From positions 6,503,176-6,567,175 of the forward strand of contig NZ_KB912942.1 of assembly GCF_000383915.1 (NCBI RefSeq): a DNA stretch of 64,000 bases, in the 5' to 3' direction. Made by a program: the position numbers and the translations under genes. The notes below the pieces were generated by a model. It did not search any database. It saw only the letters and a list, made by a program, of their open reading frames with translations, and was not told where the DNA came from. Numbering within the stretch: the first letter of the stretch is position 1; each line of letters opens with the position of its first letter. This DNA is from Amycolatopsis benzoatilytica AK 16/65 (lineage in GTDB: Bacteria > Actinomycetota > Actinomycetes > Mycobacteriales > Pseudonocardiaceae). This document shows positions 17,219 through 26,584 of the stretch, piece after piece.

Positions 17219-17626
17219 TCAGGAGAGTTTTTCGAAGTCCTGCCAGAACAACGGCTGAGACCACGCCGCCAAGGTTCCGTGACGATGGACCAGCACGTCG
17301 CCGGCGAACAGCACCCGGCGAGGACCGTCGGGACGGGTTTGCAGGGACAGCACCGGCTCCTCCGCCGACGTGCCCAGCACGTCGAGCCGGATGTCCGGCG
17401 GCAAGTCCCCGCGCGAGATCATGCCTTCGGCCCAGGACACCAGAGCCGCCGCACGGTCCCGGTCGTGCAGGACGCTCGCCCGGATCAGCTGCGGCCGCGT
17501 CTGGAAGATCTCCATCACCGGCTCCCGCCCGCCGCGCCGGGAGCCCCCTGCGCTGCCGCTCCCGGCGAACCCGAAAGGCTGGCTCTGGCGCGTCCGCTGG
17601 CGTGGATCGGCCTGCGGGCGGTTCAT
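17219..17626 (-). CDS. Hypothetical protein coupled to a cupin gene
   Basis: A 135-aa protein I do not recognise. The first ~35 residues are polar and glycine/arginine-rich. The rest is a compact alpha/beta domain (PQLIRASVLHDRDRAAALV, then RRVLFAGDVLVHRHGTLAAW). No signal peptide or membrane segment is present. The ATG at 17626 overlaps the cupin gene's stop by 4 bp, so the two proteins are probably made together and may act in one pathway. Confidence 0.65.
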   Translation of the reverse strand: MNRPQADPRQRTRQSQPFGFAGSGSAGGSRRGGREPVMEIFQTRPQLIRASVLHDRDRAAALVSWAEGMISRGDLPPDIRLDVLGTSAEEPVLSLQTRPDGPRRVLFAGDVLVHRHGTLAAWSQPLFWQDFEKLS

Positions 17627-18603
17627 GCGGACAGGTCCGTCCACAGCAGACCCGTCGGAGGCGGCGGTTCTTCGTCGGCCCGTGCCTGGAATGCCTTGTA
17701 CGCACGCCGGTCGAGATCGGGCATGTAGAACATGTCCCGGTCGAATCCCGCGTCGGTCGAGAACATCACGGCCGCCGAGGCGACCGACCCGAGGTTGGCG
17801 AGCGCGTAAGGGGTTCCCTCGCGGATCCACGCCGCGTGTCCCCGGCTCAAGGTCCGGACCGTGAAGCCGGTGCCCGGACTCGTGTACGCCAATCCGACCT
17901 TGCCGCCGAGCACCATGAGAATCCGTTGACTGGCCTCGTGACGGCGCACCGGCTGCACGCCGGTGCACGTCCGCTCCGCAATCTCGGCATCGGCACACGG
18001 CCCGAACACGGGGCTCAGCCGCACACGGCCTGCCGACAGGCCCTCGACCGGAGCCACGCCGTTGTGCACGACCGGCACGACACCGCCGAGCAGGTCACGG
18101 TCCCGGTTGACGGGGACCCGCACGGGCCGGCTGCCCGCGCAGGCCGCGAACTCCCGCCGTGTCGAGGCCGGCGCACGGTCGAGTTCGTGCTGCAGGCCCG
18201 GCATCGGGACCACGTCGTCGTTGAAACGGGTTCCCTGCCGGATCAGGCGTGCTTCGACCGCAAGCAGATTCCTCTCGGACTGATTGCTCGCACCGTGGGC
18301 GACGCCGGCCGGGATGTAGACCATGGAGCGGGAGTCGTGGGCGAGCGGACGCATCCTCGGGCCGTGGTGGGTGGTGCCGCGGCCCTCGACGATGTAGATG
18401 ATGGCCGGTGTCCGTGCGTGCTGGTGGGCGCGTGAGCGGTGCCCGCTGCCCATCGTGACGGTGGCGAGGCCGATCTTCGCCTCGGGTGCCGATTCGCCGT
18501 CGATGAGCGCGGCAAGAGGCTGGCCTTGAAGGCCGCGAACGACCTCGCGGTCGAACATGCTCGCCACCACGACGGGGTCGAAAGTCGTTGCGTTTCCGTG
18601 CAC
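17623..18603 (-). CDS. Bicupin-type protein
   Basis: A 326-aa predicted cytoplasmic double-stranded beta-helix protein. The first cupin motif is visible near residues 60-110: GHRSRAHQHARTPAIIYIVEGRGTTHHG supplies a G-x-x-x-x-x-H-x-H-type metal site, and SMVYIPAGVAHGASNQ supplies the second motif with histidine. A second cupin-like half is near GVQPVRRHEASQRILMVLGG, followed by RGHAAWIREGTPYALANLG, with fewer metal ligands. The substrate is unknown. The start is GTG 18603, preceded by GAGGG. The operon continues with the 135-aa gene. Confidence 0.75.
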   Translation of the reverse strand: MHGNATTFDPVVVASMFDREVVRGLQGQPLAALIDGESAPEAKIGLATVTMGSGHRSRAHQHARTPAIIYIVEGRGTTHHGPRMRPLAHDSRSMVYIPAGVAHGASNQSERNLLAVEARLIRQGTRFNDDVVPMPGLQHELDRAPASTRREFAACAGSRPVRVPVNRDRDLLGGVVPVVHNGVAPVEGLSAGRVRLSPVFGPCADAEIAERTCTGVQPVRRHEASQRILMVLGGKVGLAYTSPGTGFTVRTLSRGHAAWIREGTPYALANLGSVASAAVMFSTDAGFDRDMFYMPDLDRRAYKAFQARADEEPPPPTGLLWTDLSA

Positions 18604-18950
18604 AGTTCCGCCCTCTCGAAATCGTGATCGCCGGCGTCCGGCGATCCGCTTCGTCCCCTCCGGCCCGCGGCGCGGTCCGCGTTTGTCCCCTCGCGATCGC
18701 CGCGCCTCGCGCGGCCCTCCGGTGCGCGGTGCGCCTCGGCCCGCCGAGCACGGCGACGATCGCGAGCCCGCGAAGCCGGTGCTACAGCACCGTGCCGACG
18801 CGGATCGTGCCGAGCCGGTCGGACCGCTGACCGGACGCTTTGCAGTCGTGCCGGTCTCAGCGATCACCCGTTCGGCATACATCGACTGTGACCGAGCATG
18901 ATCATCACGACAATGGGCAACCCCCGTCGACACCCGTCAACCCCCCTCGC

Positions 18951-18980
18951 GACCCTGCTCAGCTGCGCACGAGCAGGGTC
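18951..18980 (-). terminator. Hairpin, distal copy, downstream of the PadR-like gene
   Basis: Arms GACCCTGCTC (18951-18960) and GAGCAGGGTC (18971-18980) form a perfect 10-bp stem about 80 bp past the PadR-like stop. It would also end readthrough from the left. Confidence 0.55.
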
Positions 18981-19005
18981 AGCAGAACGCTGAGGGATTG
19001 CTGTT

Positions 19006-19046
19006 GAACCGCCCGCGTGCAACCGAGGTGAACGGCGGGGCGGTTC
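19006..19046 (-). terminator. Hairpin, proximal copy, downstream of the PadR-like gene
   Basis: Arms GAACCGCCC (19006-19014) and GGGCGGTTC (19038-19046) form a perfect 9-bp stem with a 23-nt loop, just after the stop at 19062. Confidence 0.5.
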
Positions 19047-19061
19047 TGGTGGTGCGGTCGG

Positions 19062-19304
19062 TTACGCGTCAGCGAGTGCGTCGCGGCCGTGCTCGGTGAG
19101 CATGTAGACGTGCGGCCGGTTCGGGTCGGTCTTGGGCCATTCGTCGTCGATCCATCCGCGCTGCCACATCTTCTCCAGCAGCGGGTACAGGCGTGCGTTG
19201 TGCATGCCGCCGGCATCGCGCAGGTCCCCAGCAGAGAAGCGCGCGCGTGGCCCCCCGCTGAGAAACACGGCCGCCAGCCTGTCCATCTCCCGGGCTGTCC
19301 GCAT
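19062..19304 (-). CDS. PadR-like winged-helix regulator
   Basis: An 80-aa small winged-helix protein. The PadR pattern is clear: RFSAGDLRDAGGMHNARLYPLLEKM, then GWIDDEWPKTDPNRPHVYMLTEHGRDALADA, covering the recognition helix, the beta-wing and the conserved Y-x-L-T-x-x-G element. The ATG at 19304 was preferred over a TTG 6 bp upstream because AGGGG is at a reasonable distance. It could regulate the adjacent flavoprotein gene, which starts at 20903 on the same strand; this is inference. Confidence 0.8.
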   Translation of the reverse strand: MRTAREMDRLAAVFLSGGPRARFSAGDLRDAGGMHNARLYPLLEKMWQRGWIDDEWPKTDPNRPHVYMLTEHGRDALADA

Positions 19305-19460
19305 GACCAAGCGCCCCTACCGACGCGAAGAAGGTCTCGGTGTCGATTCGCTGGCAGATCGCGAAAACGGAGCAGGCCAGCTCGAGGTGAACGGCAACCC
19401 GCTTGCGAGGACGACCGGCTCCGGGAGAAGCGTCCGGCCGCGGGATTTGCTCGACAGCGA

Positions 19461-20903
19461 TCAGGCCGAAGGCACTCCGCAGGCGACGCGCGGGATCCCG
19501 AATCCCGGCGTCATGATGCCCGCGGGATCGAATGTCCGGATGGCCGCGACGACCTCCGGCCAGCTGTCGCCGTAGTGGGATTCCCAGCGGTGCCCGTGGG
19601 TGCCGATGGGGTAGACGGTTCCGCCCGCCGCTTCCATGGCGTCGAGCCAGGAGGCGTTGCGGCGGAGGGTGCGGGCGACGTAGTCCTCGCCTGCGCCGAT
19701 CGGCGCGGCGCGCAGGATGTCGACCAGCAGCGTCTGGTCTCCCGGCGGAAGCGCGAGACCCGGCGTCCGGTGGTGGGGCAGCCGCAGCCGCGGCCGGGCG
19801 AATGCGGCCGTGTCGTGGGGAAAGACGAGGGTGAAGGACATGCCTTCGGGATGCCAGTCGTCCGAGGTCATCTCGTCCAGGCGATCGGCGACGAGTTCCT
19901 CGGCCGACGGTCCGCGGACGAAGGCATCCGACCAGATTTTGATCGTGTCTGCCCACCTGTGGTCCGCGATCCACCGGTCGATCACCGAGGTGAAGTGGGT
20001 GAGGTGGTCCAGCCACGGGACGCTGGGGCGCCCGGCAAGCGTTTGCCGCGGCGCAGGCCCGTCGACCGTGGCGACGATGCGGTCGACGCGCGCGGAGCGG
20101 TCCGCGCCGCCGGAGTGTTCGTAGGCGGCGAGGTAGAGGTCCAGCGTCATCGGTTCCCAGCCCTGCGGCGGCATGACCATCGCGAACACCTCGTCGAACT
20201 CGCCCGAGGCGGCGGCGGAGCGCAGTACGCCCAGACCGGTTCGCAGGTCGGTGAACCGCCGGACATCGCGCCACACCCAGGGGTGCGCCGGTTCCACGGC
20301 GAGCCGGGCTTTCGTGATCACGCCCACCTGCCCCAGCCCGGCCAACGCCGACTCGAACAGCTGCGCCCGTTCCTCGCTCGAGCACCAGACCAAGTCTCCC
20401 GCCCCGGTGGCGACCTGCAGCGCGAGTACCGAGTCGACCTGCGCGCCGGCCCGCGGAGCGTTGCTGATCCCGCCGACGCTCAGCGTCCCGCCGACGGTCA
20501 ACCCCAAATAGCCCGGGTGCCCTCCGCTGAACCTGAGGCCCTGGGCGTGCAGGATCGCAACGAGCTCCGACCACAGGATGCCTGCCTCGACCTCGACCCA
20601 CTGTCCGCCCGGGTCGCAGCGCAGGACCCGCTTCAGCCTGGTCATGTCGACCGCGACGCCGCCCTCGGCGAACCGCTGGCCGAATACCGTGTGCGCCGCA
20701 CCCTGCGCCGCGACGGTAATCCCCTGCCCGGCGCACCGGGCGATCACCCGCTGGATGTCGCCGGCGCTGCCCGGACGCAACACCGCCGACGGACGACCCG
20801 TGCGCATCCCGCCCAGGTCCGCGCCCGCCGCGCCGAGGACACCGGCGTCGGTCACCAAGGCGCCGTCCAAGCCCGGAACGAACAGCGGGCACGGAGCTGA
20901 CAT
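19461..20903 (-). CDS. FAD-linked oxidase of the VAO family (cytokinin dehydrogenase-like)
   Basis: A 480-aa flavoprotein. The PCMH-type FAD-binding domain spans about residues 35-205: PSAVLRPGSAGDIQRVI, the histidine in QGAAHTVFGQ (H71) at the position used for covalent FAD attachment in relatives, and LTVGGTLSVGGISNAPRAGA. The C-terminal half resembles the cytokinin-binding/BBE domain, ending THGHRWESHYGD...FDPAGIMTPGFGI. It probably oxidises an amine or hydroxyl substrate with oxygen or another acceptor. Whether the substrate is a cytokinin is not determinable. GGAG lies 6 bp before the ATG. It is divergent from a LuxR-type regulator. Confidence 0.85.
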   Translation of the reverse strand: MSAPCPLFVPGLDGALVTDAGVLGAAGADLGGMRTGRPSAVLRPGSAGDIQRVIARCAGQGITVAAQGAAHTVFGQRFAEGGVAVDMTRLKRVLRCDPGGQWVEVEAGILWSELVAILHAQGLRFSGGHPGYLGLTVGGTLSVGGISNAPRAGAQVDSVLALQVATGAGDLVWCSSEERAQLFESALAGLGQVGVITKARLAVEPAHPWVWRDVRRFTDLRTGLGVLRSAAASGEFDEVFAMVMPPQGWEPMTLDLYLAAYEHSGGADRSARVDRIVATVDGPAPRQTLAGRPSVPWLDHLTHFTSVIDRWIADHRWADTIKIWSDAFVRGPSAEELVADRLDEMTSDDWHPEGMSFTLVFPHDTAAFARPRLRLPHHRTPGLALPPGDQTLLVDILRAAPIGAGEDYVARTLRRNASWLDAMEAAGGTVYPIGTHGHRWESHYGDSWPEVVAAIRTFDPAGIMTPGFGIPRVACGVPSA

Positions 20904-21165
20904 CACGTCTCCAGTAATCGCGGCCGGCCGAAACCTCGTGTGCACTCTGCCCCGCCGCCTCGGCAGCGTGAAGGCGCAATCCCCCGCAGGTCCGAGCGCA
21001 CCCCCGACAACACCCCCCTCACCGGCCGCCGCAGCGCCGCGACCCCCATCGCCACCCCCCTCGACTGCGGACCGTGCCGGCGCGTTCCGTGGCGGCGGAC
21101 CGCACCCGTGCGGTATCGACATGCCGGGGAGGTCGCAACGGGTTCACCACATCCAGGCAATTCTT

Positions 21166-21180
21166 GTGACTAACTGTCAC
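21166..21180. promoter_or_regulatory. Palindrome in a divergent promoter region
   Basis: GTGAC (21166-21170) and GTCAC (21176-21180) form a dyad with a 5-bp spacer in the 380-bp gap between the flavoprotein and the LuxR-type gene. No other gene is seen in the gap. It is an operator candidate only. Confidence 0.35.
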
Positions 21181-21283
21181 CAGCCGTGATCAATTGCCCT
21201 AGCATGGCCAGGCACGTCGCCGCCCGTGCTCGCGAGAAACGGACGGCTGCAGCAATTCCAGCGGAGGGGAGGCCGCCAGGACC

Positions 21284-23734
21284 ATGGCACAGCGGAACAA
21301 ACGGCACCAGCCGATCGCAGGGCTGACCAGCCTCGTCGGCCGCGAGGCGGCACTGGACGAGCTGCGACGCCTGCTCGACCGCGACGGAGTCCGGCTGGTC
21401 ACCCTCCACGGCGACGGCGGCGTCGGGAAGACACGCCTCGCGTCCGAGCTGTGCCGGACCATCGCCGGCCCGGACGGCCCCTGCCCGGGCGCGGGTTACG
21501 ACGCGGCCGTCTTCGTGACGCTGCGAGGGCTGGTGGACGCCGACGACACCGCGTCCGAGGAACGCCCCGACGACGACCAGCTGCGTCTCGAGCAGAGCAT
21601 CTGCCAGGAAGTCGCCGCAGCGCTCGAATTGGACCTGCACCGGGCGTCGAACCAGTCGGTCGACGAGTTCCTCCAGGTCGTCGCCGACCACCTGAACGAC
21701 GCCGGCCCGGGACGGTTCCTGCTCGTCCTCGACGACTGCGAGCTCCTCCGCAACGAGGTGGCCGAGATCGTCGAGTTCCTGCTCGAACAGGTGCACACCC
21801 TGCAGGTCGTGACGACCAGCCGCAAGTCGCTGCCCGTGCACGGCGAACACCTCGTGCAGGTCAGGCCGCTTCAGATCCCCGCGCAAGGCGCGACCCGCGC
21901 CGCCGCAGCCGACACCGACGCGGTGCGCCTGTTCTGCGACCGCGCGGCGGCCGCGGGCAGCCCGGTCGGCGACTGGTCGGACTGGCCCTCGGTCGTGCGG
22001 CTGGTCCGCATGTCCGACGGCGTCCCGCTGGTTCTCGAACTGCTCGCCGCCCGGCTGCGCGGCGGAATGCGCAGCCCGACCGCCGTGCTGCACGCGTTGC
22101 AGGACGACGGCACGCTCGCGCTGAGCTACACCGACGGGCGACGCGCCCTGCCCCGCCAGATACCGCCCCATCACGCCATGCTCGCCGCCACCGTGGGCGT
22201 GTCCTGGAACGACTGCAACCCGCCCCAACAGCAGCTGTGGCGGCGCCTGAGCATCTTCTCCGGCGGCTTCACCCTCGACGCCGCCTGCTCGGTGTGCGCC
22301 GAGGACCCCGACGACCCGAGGTCCCGCAACGAGGTCGCCGAAGTCCTCGAAGAACTGGCCCTCGGCTCGATCGTCACACCGGTCGACGACGGCCGCTACA
22401 CCCTGCGCCACTCCTGGATCCGCGAATACGGCGAACGACGCCTCGCCGACAGCGACGACGAACCCGTTCTGCGCGAACGCCACTGCGCCTGGATCGCCAA
22501 ACTCGTCCAGAACGCCGCTGAACACTGGTTCGGCCCAGGCGAACTCGGCTGCCTGGAACAGATCCACCAGCTGATGCCCAACATCGGAGAAGCGGTCCGG
22601 TGGTGCTGCGACACCGGCCAGATCCAGCGCGGCTACCACCTGCTCAACAGCGCAGCGTCCGTGCGCGCCCACTACTTCTACGCCAGCGAAAACCGCATCG
22701 CCGGCCTGTACAACCACATCCTCGTCGCCGACACCGCAGCCCCGACCCTCGACCGGATCATCGCCCTGTCGCAACTGGGGTTCACCTCTGTCGTGACCGG
22801 CGACAAGGACTCCGCGCTCGCGCACCTGCACAACATCGACGAGCTGACACCACTCGTCGCCGGTGCCGCCGACTCCCCCGAGGTCGCCCTGTTCCGCGGC
22901 ACCTACGTCGTGCTCGCCGACCTCGACCCCGCAGGCCTGGACATGCTCACCCGCGCAGCCGACGAATTCCACAGGGCCGGCAAGGAAGGCGCCCGAGCCA
23001 TGGCATTCCTGCTCCGGGCGCTCGGAGCAGGACTCCTTCCCGGACTGGACGACCTCGCCCAGGCATACGTCACGGAAGCCATCGAGCACGCCCAGGCCCA
23101 TAAATCGCCATGGGCGCAGATGTGGACGCAATGGCTCCTCGCCCTGCCGGGCCTGCCCTCCCCGGCCGACATCCTCGCCGGCCTCCTGGAGCAAGTCCTC
23201 GGCGTCGGCGACGCCTGGCTGTCCGCCTGGTGCGTCTACCTGCAGGGCATCGTCAAAGCACGACTGGGCGACTACGTCACCGCCGCCACGCTGATCGCTG
23301 CCGCGTTCAGCGTGCAGCAACGCCACGGCGTCACCTTCAGCGGCCTCGTGCTCCTGAAAGAGCGCCAGGACGAAGCCATCGACAACATCAAGGCGAACAT
23401 CGGAGCGACTGCATTCGACCGGCTCTACAAGGAGGGCCGCCGACTCTCGACGTCGGACATCTACAAGCTGGCCATGGGCCCCGACGGGTCGACCGAAGTC
23501 CTTACACCGCAACATCTCCGAATGATCAGCCTCGTCGCCGCCAACAAGACGAACCGAGAGATCGCAACCGAACTCAACACCACCGAGACCGCAGTGTCAC
23601 AAGCGCTGACCCGAGCCCGCAAAAAGATCGGCCTCCCCGGACGAGGACGCAACGACCGCCCCGGCCTCGCCAAGTGGTTCACCGCCAACTACCCCGACGG
23701 CGTACCTGGACACACCCAACCCTATCGCGGATAA
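21284..23734 (+). CDS. NB-ARC ATPase regulator with a LuxR C-terminal HTH
   Basis: An 816-aa LAL/AfsR-like regulator. The NB-ARC ATPase begins near residue 15 (LTSLVGREAALDELRRLL), with P-loop HGDGGVGKTRLA, Walker B-like RFLLVLDDCELLRNE and a GVPLVLELLAARL GxP segment. A winged-helix (FSGGFTLDAACSVC) and a long helical, TPR-like sensor region follow. Residues about 735-790 form a LuxR-type HTH: LTPQHLRMISLVAANKTNREIA, then TAVSQALTRARKKIG. It probably senses a ligand and activates transcription, perhaps of the divergent flavoprotein gene. Confidence 0.87.
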   Translation: MAQRNKRHQPIAGLTSLVGREAALDELRRLLDRDGVRLVTLHGDGGVGKTRLASELCRTIAGPDGPCPGAGYDAAVFVTLRGLVDADDTASEERPDDDQLRLEQSICQEVAAALELDLHRASNQSVDEFLQVVADHLNDAGPGRFLLVLDDCELLRNEVAEIVEFLLEQVHTLQVVTTSRKSLPVHGEHLVQVRPLQIPAQGATRAAAADTDAVRLFCDRAAAAGSPVGDWSDWPSVVRLVRMSDGVPLVLELLAARLRGGMRSPTAVLHALQDDGTLALSYTDGRRALPRQIPPHHAMLAATVGVSWNDCNPPQQQLWRRLSIFSGGFTLDAACSVCAEDPDDPRSRNEVAEVLEELALGSIVTPVDDGRYTLRHSWIREYGERRLADSDDEPVLRERHCAWIAKLVQNAAEHWFGPGELGCLEQIHQLMPNIGEAVRWCCDTGQIQRGYHLLNSAASVRAHYFYASENRIAGLYNHILVADTAAPTLDRIIALSQLGFTSVVTGDKDSALAHLHNIDELTPLVAGAADSPEVALFRGTYVVLADLDPAGLDMLTRAADEFHRAGKEGARAMAFLLRALGAGLLPGLDDLAQAYVTEAIEHAQAHKSPWAQMWTQWLLALPGLPSPADILAGLLEQVLGVGDAWLSAWCVYLQGIVKARLGDYVTAATLIAAAFSVQQRHGVTFSGLVLLKERQDEAIDNIKANIGATAFDRLYKEGRRLSTSDIYKLAMGPDGSTEVLTPQHLRMISLVAANKTNREIATELNTTETAVSQALTRARKKIGLPGRGRNDRPGLAKWFTANYPDGVPGHTQPYRG

Positions 23735-23766
23735 ACGACGCGGGTCACTGAAGACCAGGCCACCGT

Positions 23767-24042
23767 TTACGCATCCTGCAGGGCAAGCACATATGGCCGG
23801 ACCCGGTTGCACCCGGACGATCCGACATCCCGCCACCCCGGCGAATCGATGCGGACCGCCCTTGCCCGCTCGACACGCCGCACGATCGCATACGCGCGAT
23901 GCTCAGGCTCAGGATTCGCAGGCCCATGCGCGCACCGACGATCCCACCAATCCCACAGGTGATACAGCGCAACAGTCATCAGCGGAACAAGACAGAAACT
24001 GCCCGCCACGATCATGGGCATCACGTCCAGTGAACGAAACAT
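23767..24042 (-). CDS. Small predicted membrane protein
   Basis: A 91-aa protein with one hydrophobic segment near the N-terminus (MIVAGSFCLVPLMTVALYHL) followed by a charged, probably cytoplasmic tail. A GGGGAG Shine-Dalgarno site lies 7 bp before the ATG at 24042, the main reason to accept it. No family is recognised. It converges on the LuxR-type regulator, leaving 32 bp. Confidence 0.5.
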   Translation of the reverse strand: MFRSLDVMPMIVAGSFCLVPLMTVALYHLWDWWDRRCAHGPANPEPEHRAYAIVRRVERARAVRIDSPGWRDVGSSGCNRVRPYVLALQDA

Positions 24043-24615
24043 GCTCTCACTCCCCGAAAAAACCATACCTCGATAACGGCGCCAGAATTTCAGCCTCTGA
24101 CACCCCTTTCAGCAAAAGCAATAATTCAACTGACAGAAATCAGATTAAATCCGCCCACGCGCCCCAACCAAGCCATTACAACGAGGCTCTTTCTGAGCAT
24201 CCTGTTTTCCACCCGGAATGAGCCGCGCGCAACGCGACCGTCGTTGCTCAACGCGTGCCGACAGCGAGACGGCGCAACAGCCACACGTCCCCCCGCACGG
24301 CAGTCCGCGCCCAAGATCAGAGACACCCCGCTAGCGACCCAACACGGTGAACACCCGGCCGTCTTCACCAGAGGTGCCCTGATCGGCCCCTGGACGCCAC
24401 TCTCCCCAATGACGCCCCAGCCCTGCCGAACACCACCAGGGTGCACCGATAGAAGCAACCACACCGACTGCCCTCGCGACCGGCCTCGTGGGCGACCCGA
24501 CACGGCCGCGCCTGCCCCTGCAGGCCGCACGACCGCCGGCGACCGGCCCCTACCGGGTCGCGCCGGACGGCCTTCGCTAAACTCACAATCGTGGGTCAGC
24601 TTCTGGGTGACCCAC
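24043..24615. other. Gene-free stretch upstream of tRNA-Lys
   Basis: No supported gene. Bases about 24055-24200 are distinctly AT-richer than the surroundings, as in promoter or acquired DNA. Long frames that cross the tRNA are artefacts. The tRNA promoter should lie at the right end. Confidence 0.45.
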
Positions 24616-24688
24616 GGGCCGCTAGCTCAGTTGGCAGAGCAGAGGACTTTTAATCCTTGGGTCCAGGGTTCGAGCCCCTGGCGGCCCA
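24616..24688 (+). tRNA. tRNA-Lys (anticodon UUU)
   Basis: A 73-nt cloverleaf. The acceptor stem GGGCCGC pairs perfectly with GCGGCCC, followed by discriminator A. The D arm is GCTC...GAGC. The anticodon stem AGGA/TCCT encloses the loop CTTTTAA, with anticodon TTT. The T arm has GGTTCGAGC. CCA is not encoded. The decayed region that follows suggests an insertion hotspot. Confidence 0.95.
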
Positions 24689-25090
24689 CTACATATGCCC
24701 AGGTCAGAGGCGATTCTTCCCGGGCTTGTCACTCGGAGACGTTCGGAGACAACGGGCGAGTTCATGAGCAACGGAGCCCAATCGGAGACACGCTGAGCGT
24801 CTCCGAGCCCTGCCTTCCACCGTTCCGCCCTGGGTTGCCGGACATCGAACGCCCGGAGGCTTCGCCGTCGTGGCCGCACCGCGGAAGTAACCCGGAGGTT
24901 GCGGATGTGAGCGAAGCAGACCGGAGCCGACGAGGCGACACGCCGGGCACGACCTCAGCAAAGGCGGCCGGGGCCGCAGGTCGCCTATTGACCGGACCGG
25001 CCCCGCACCGCGTCGCCGACCCCGGGGACAACCGGTAACGCAACCGTGCGACCCCGACACTGGCCGGGATGCCCGATCCAGCGTCGCCCA
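24689..25090. other. Gene-free stretch after tRNA-Lys
   Basis: Nothing coding is supported on either strand. No duplicate of the tRNA 3' end that would mark an attachment site was seen here. Confidence 0.4.
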
Positions 25091-25290
25091 TCAGTATTTC
25101 CAGCTCAACCCGATGCCGCGGTACTGCTCGACCGGGATCGGCTCGGCGCCGTCGCGCATCCGGTCGGCGTAGAGCATTCCGTGCAAGTGGTCGACCTCGT
25201 GGGCGACGAGGCGGGCGGCCGCGCTCGAACACGGTGATCTTCGCCTGCCCGTCGATGCCGGCGTGCAGGCACGGTCGGCAGCTTGGGCAC
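25091..25290 (-). pseudogene. Peptide deformylase C-terminal relic, frameshifted
   Basis: The last ~35 codons read VAHEVDHLHGMLYADRM...YRGIGLSWKY and stop at 25091. The HEVDH box is the metal-binding H-E-x-x-H motif of peptide deformylase (removal of N-formyl from nascent proteins). Upstream, a different frame carries GIDGQAKITVFERG, the preceding strand of the same domain, so a frameshift falls near 25215. The catalytic EGC-LS cysteine region and the N-terminus are absent. This is a dead fragment. Confidence 0.75.
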
Positions 25291-25299
25291 CCCATCCGT

Positions 25300-25680
25300 T
25301 TACGCTGCGCGTCCGTTTCGGGCGGTTACGTGCTCGGCGGGCGTCGCTGCATCAGGGTTGAACCACACCGGCAGAACCCGGATGCAACTGCCGAACGTGA
25401 ACATCCGCAGCGCGTTTTCCGGCGCCTGCAAGCTCATCCGCTGCGTGCGTCCGACCGAGACGATTTCGGCGCGGTCGCCGAAGGCCGTGCCCCCGCGACG
25501 ATCTGGCCGTCGACGCGTTCGCCGTACTCCTGGACTCCGGCGAACAGCCGGGGCGCTTCGCCGGCGACCATCGCGTCCAAGATCGCCGCGAACTCCGGTT
25601 TGCCACACAGCGGCGGCAGCTCAGCGGGATCGGGCACGAACGCATCCAGAGGACGCGCCTGTTTTCGCCGGTGGTCGAGC
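25300..25680 (-). pseudogene. Relic of an unrecognised protein, split in two frames
   Basis: One frame gives PPLCGKPEFAAILDAMVAG through QEYGERVDGQIVA. A second frame continues with TAFGDRAEIVSVGRTQRM, SLQAPENALRMFTFGS and WFNPDAATPAEH, stopping at 25300. Together they look like one small globular protein interrupted by an indel near 25490. I cannot name the family. It lies in the decayed stretch after the tRNA. Confidence 0.45.
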
Positions 25681-26093
25681 TGGTGGGGTTGCGGGGTGAG
25701 TCTGAGCGCTGTTGTCGTCGGGGTTGCCTCAATCCGTCGGGTTTCCCAGTCTTGGGGTGGCTGGCGGTTCGCCGTCGACGCGTCCGATGACCTGCGTAGG
25801 CGACCGGCCTGCAACGGTTTCCAGGACAGCTACCTCGCCGGGCGGGAAGACCAGCGCCACCCGGTCATCGTCGGTGAGCGACGATGCAGCAAGACTCGCC
25901 CGGGCGGGCACGGTCGGTGTCACCCGTCGGCGATCCCGGCCTGCACATACGCCCTCGCGCACGGCACCACCGGAAAACCGCTGGCCAGAGCCGCTCTAGC
26001 CCGCTAGCGCGACTTCTGTGATCTCCGCCCATGTCGGAACTCCGTGCGATACTCTGACGTCGAAGTGATGACGGGTTGTGAGGGGAGCATCAC

Positions 26094-26576
26094 ATGGTGA
26101 CATCAGACGGGGACTCGCCGCCGGGTGAGGGTTCGCCGCTGTTCGGAGCTGCCGAGCAGGCGACAGCGGGGGAGCATCCGGCGAGTGGCTCAACAGGCGA
26201 CACAGCGGCCCACGCCACGATGAAAGCGGCAGGAGCCGGCGGGTATCGGTTCGACCCCGACGCTCACGCTGCATTGATCACCAAATGGGAGAATCTGCTC
26301 CACGAGCTCGCTCAGGATCAAAGGGTGCAGCAGCAGGCATTCGCTGCCGTCGTGCCGCCATCGCCCGACACTCCGGCGTTACGCGGCGTCAGCAAGGTCC
26401 AGGACTCGCTGGCGAAGATGATCGATCACAATCAGCAAATGCAGCAGTATGCGGCCGCATATATCACACAGCTTCAAAAGGCGAACGGCACCTACGTTCA
26501 ACACGATTCCGAAACCGCGGGCCTCTTCGGAAAGCTTGCCAACGACCAGGCCGATAGCGGCGGATTGTTTCAATAG
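26094..26576 (+). CDS. Putative type VII-associated helical protein
   Basis: A 160-aa protein, first of an eight-gene cassette. The first 50 residues are glycine/proline-rich. The remainder is predicted helical (HAALITKWENLLHELAQDQRV, then KVQDSLAKMIDHNQQMQQYAAAYITQL), resembling small WXG/EspC-like secretion partners, though without a clear W-x-G turn. There is no signal peptide. The stop is 8 bp before the DUF3558-like lipoprotein gene. Confidence 0.65.
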   Translation: MVTSDGDSPPGEGSPLFGAAEQATAGEHPASGSTGDTAAHATMKAAGAGGYRFDPDAHAALITKWENLLHELAQDQRVQQQAFAAVVPPSPDTPALRGVSKVQDSLAKMIDHNQQMQQYAAAYITQLQKANGTYVQHDSETAGLFGKLANDQADSGGLFQ

Positions 26577-26584
26577 GAAATACC

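Noticed and set aside
21170..23515. A 781-codon antisense frame opposite the LuxR/NB-ARC regulator
   Set aside because: A shadow of the GC-rich codon pattern; repetitive composition, no domains, while the plus strand shows clear P-loop and HTH motifs.
24616..24688. tRNA-Lys as attachment site with a duplicate end in the window
   Set aside because: I looked for a second copy of the tRNA 3' end and did not see one.
24244..25038. A 264-codon frame running through tRNA-Lys
   Set aside because: It crosses a perfect tRNA gene and has no ribosome site or family pattern.
25996..26274. Minus-strand frame overlapping the first WXG-cassette gene
   Set aside because: No ribosome site and it overlaps the better-supported plus-strand gene.
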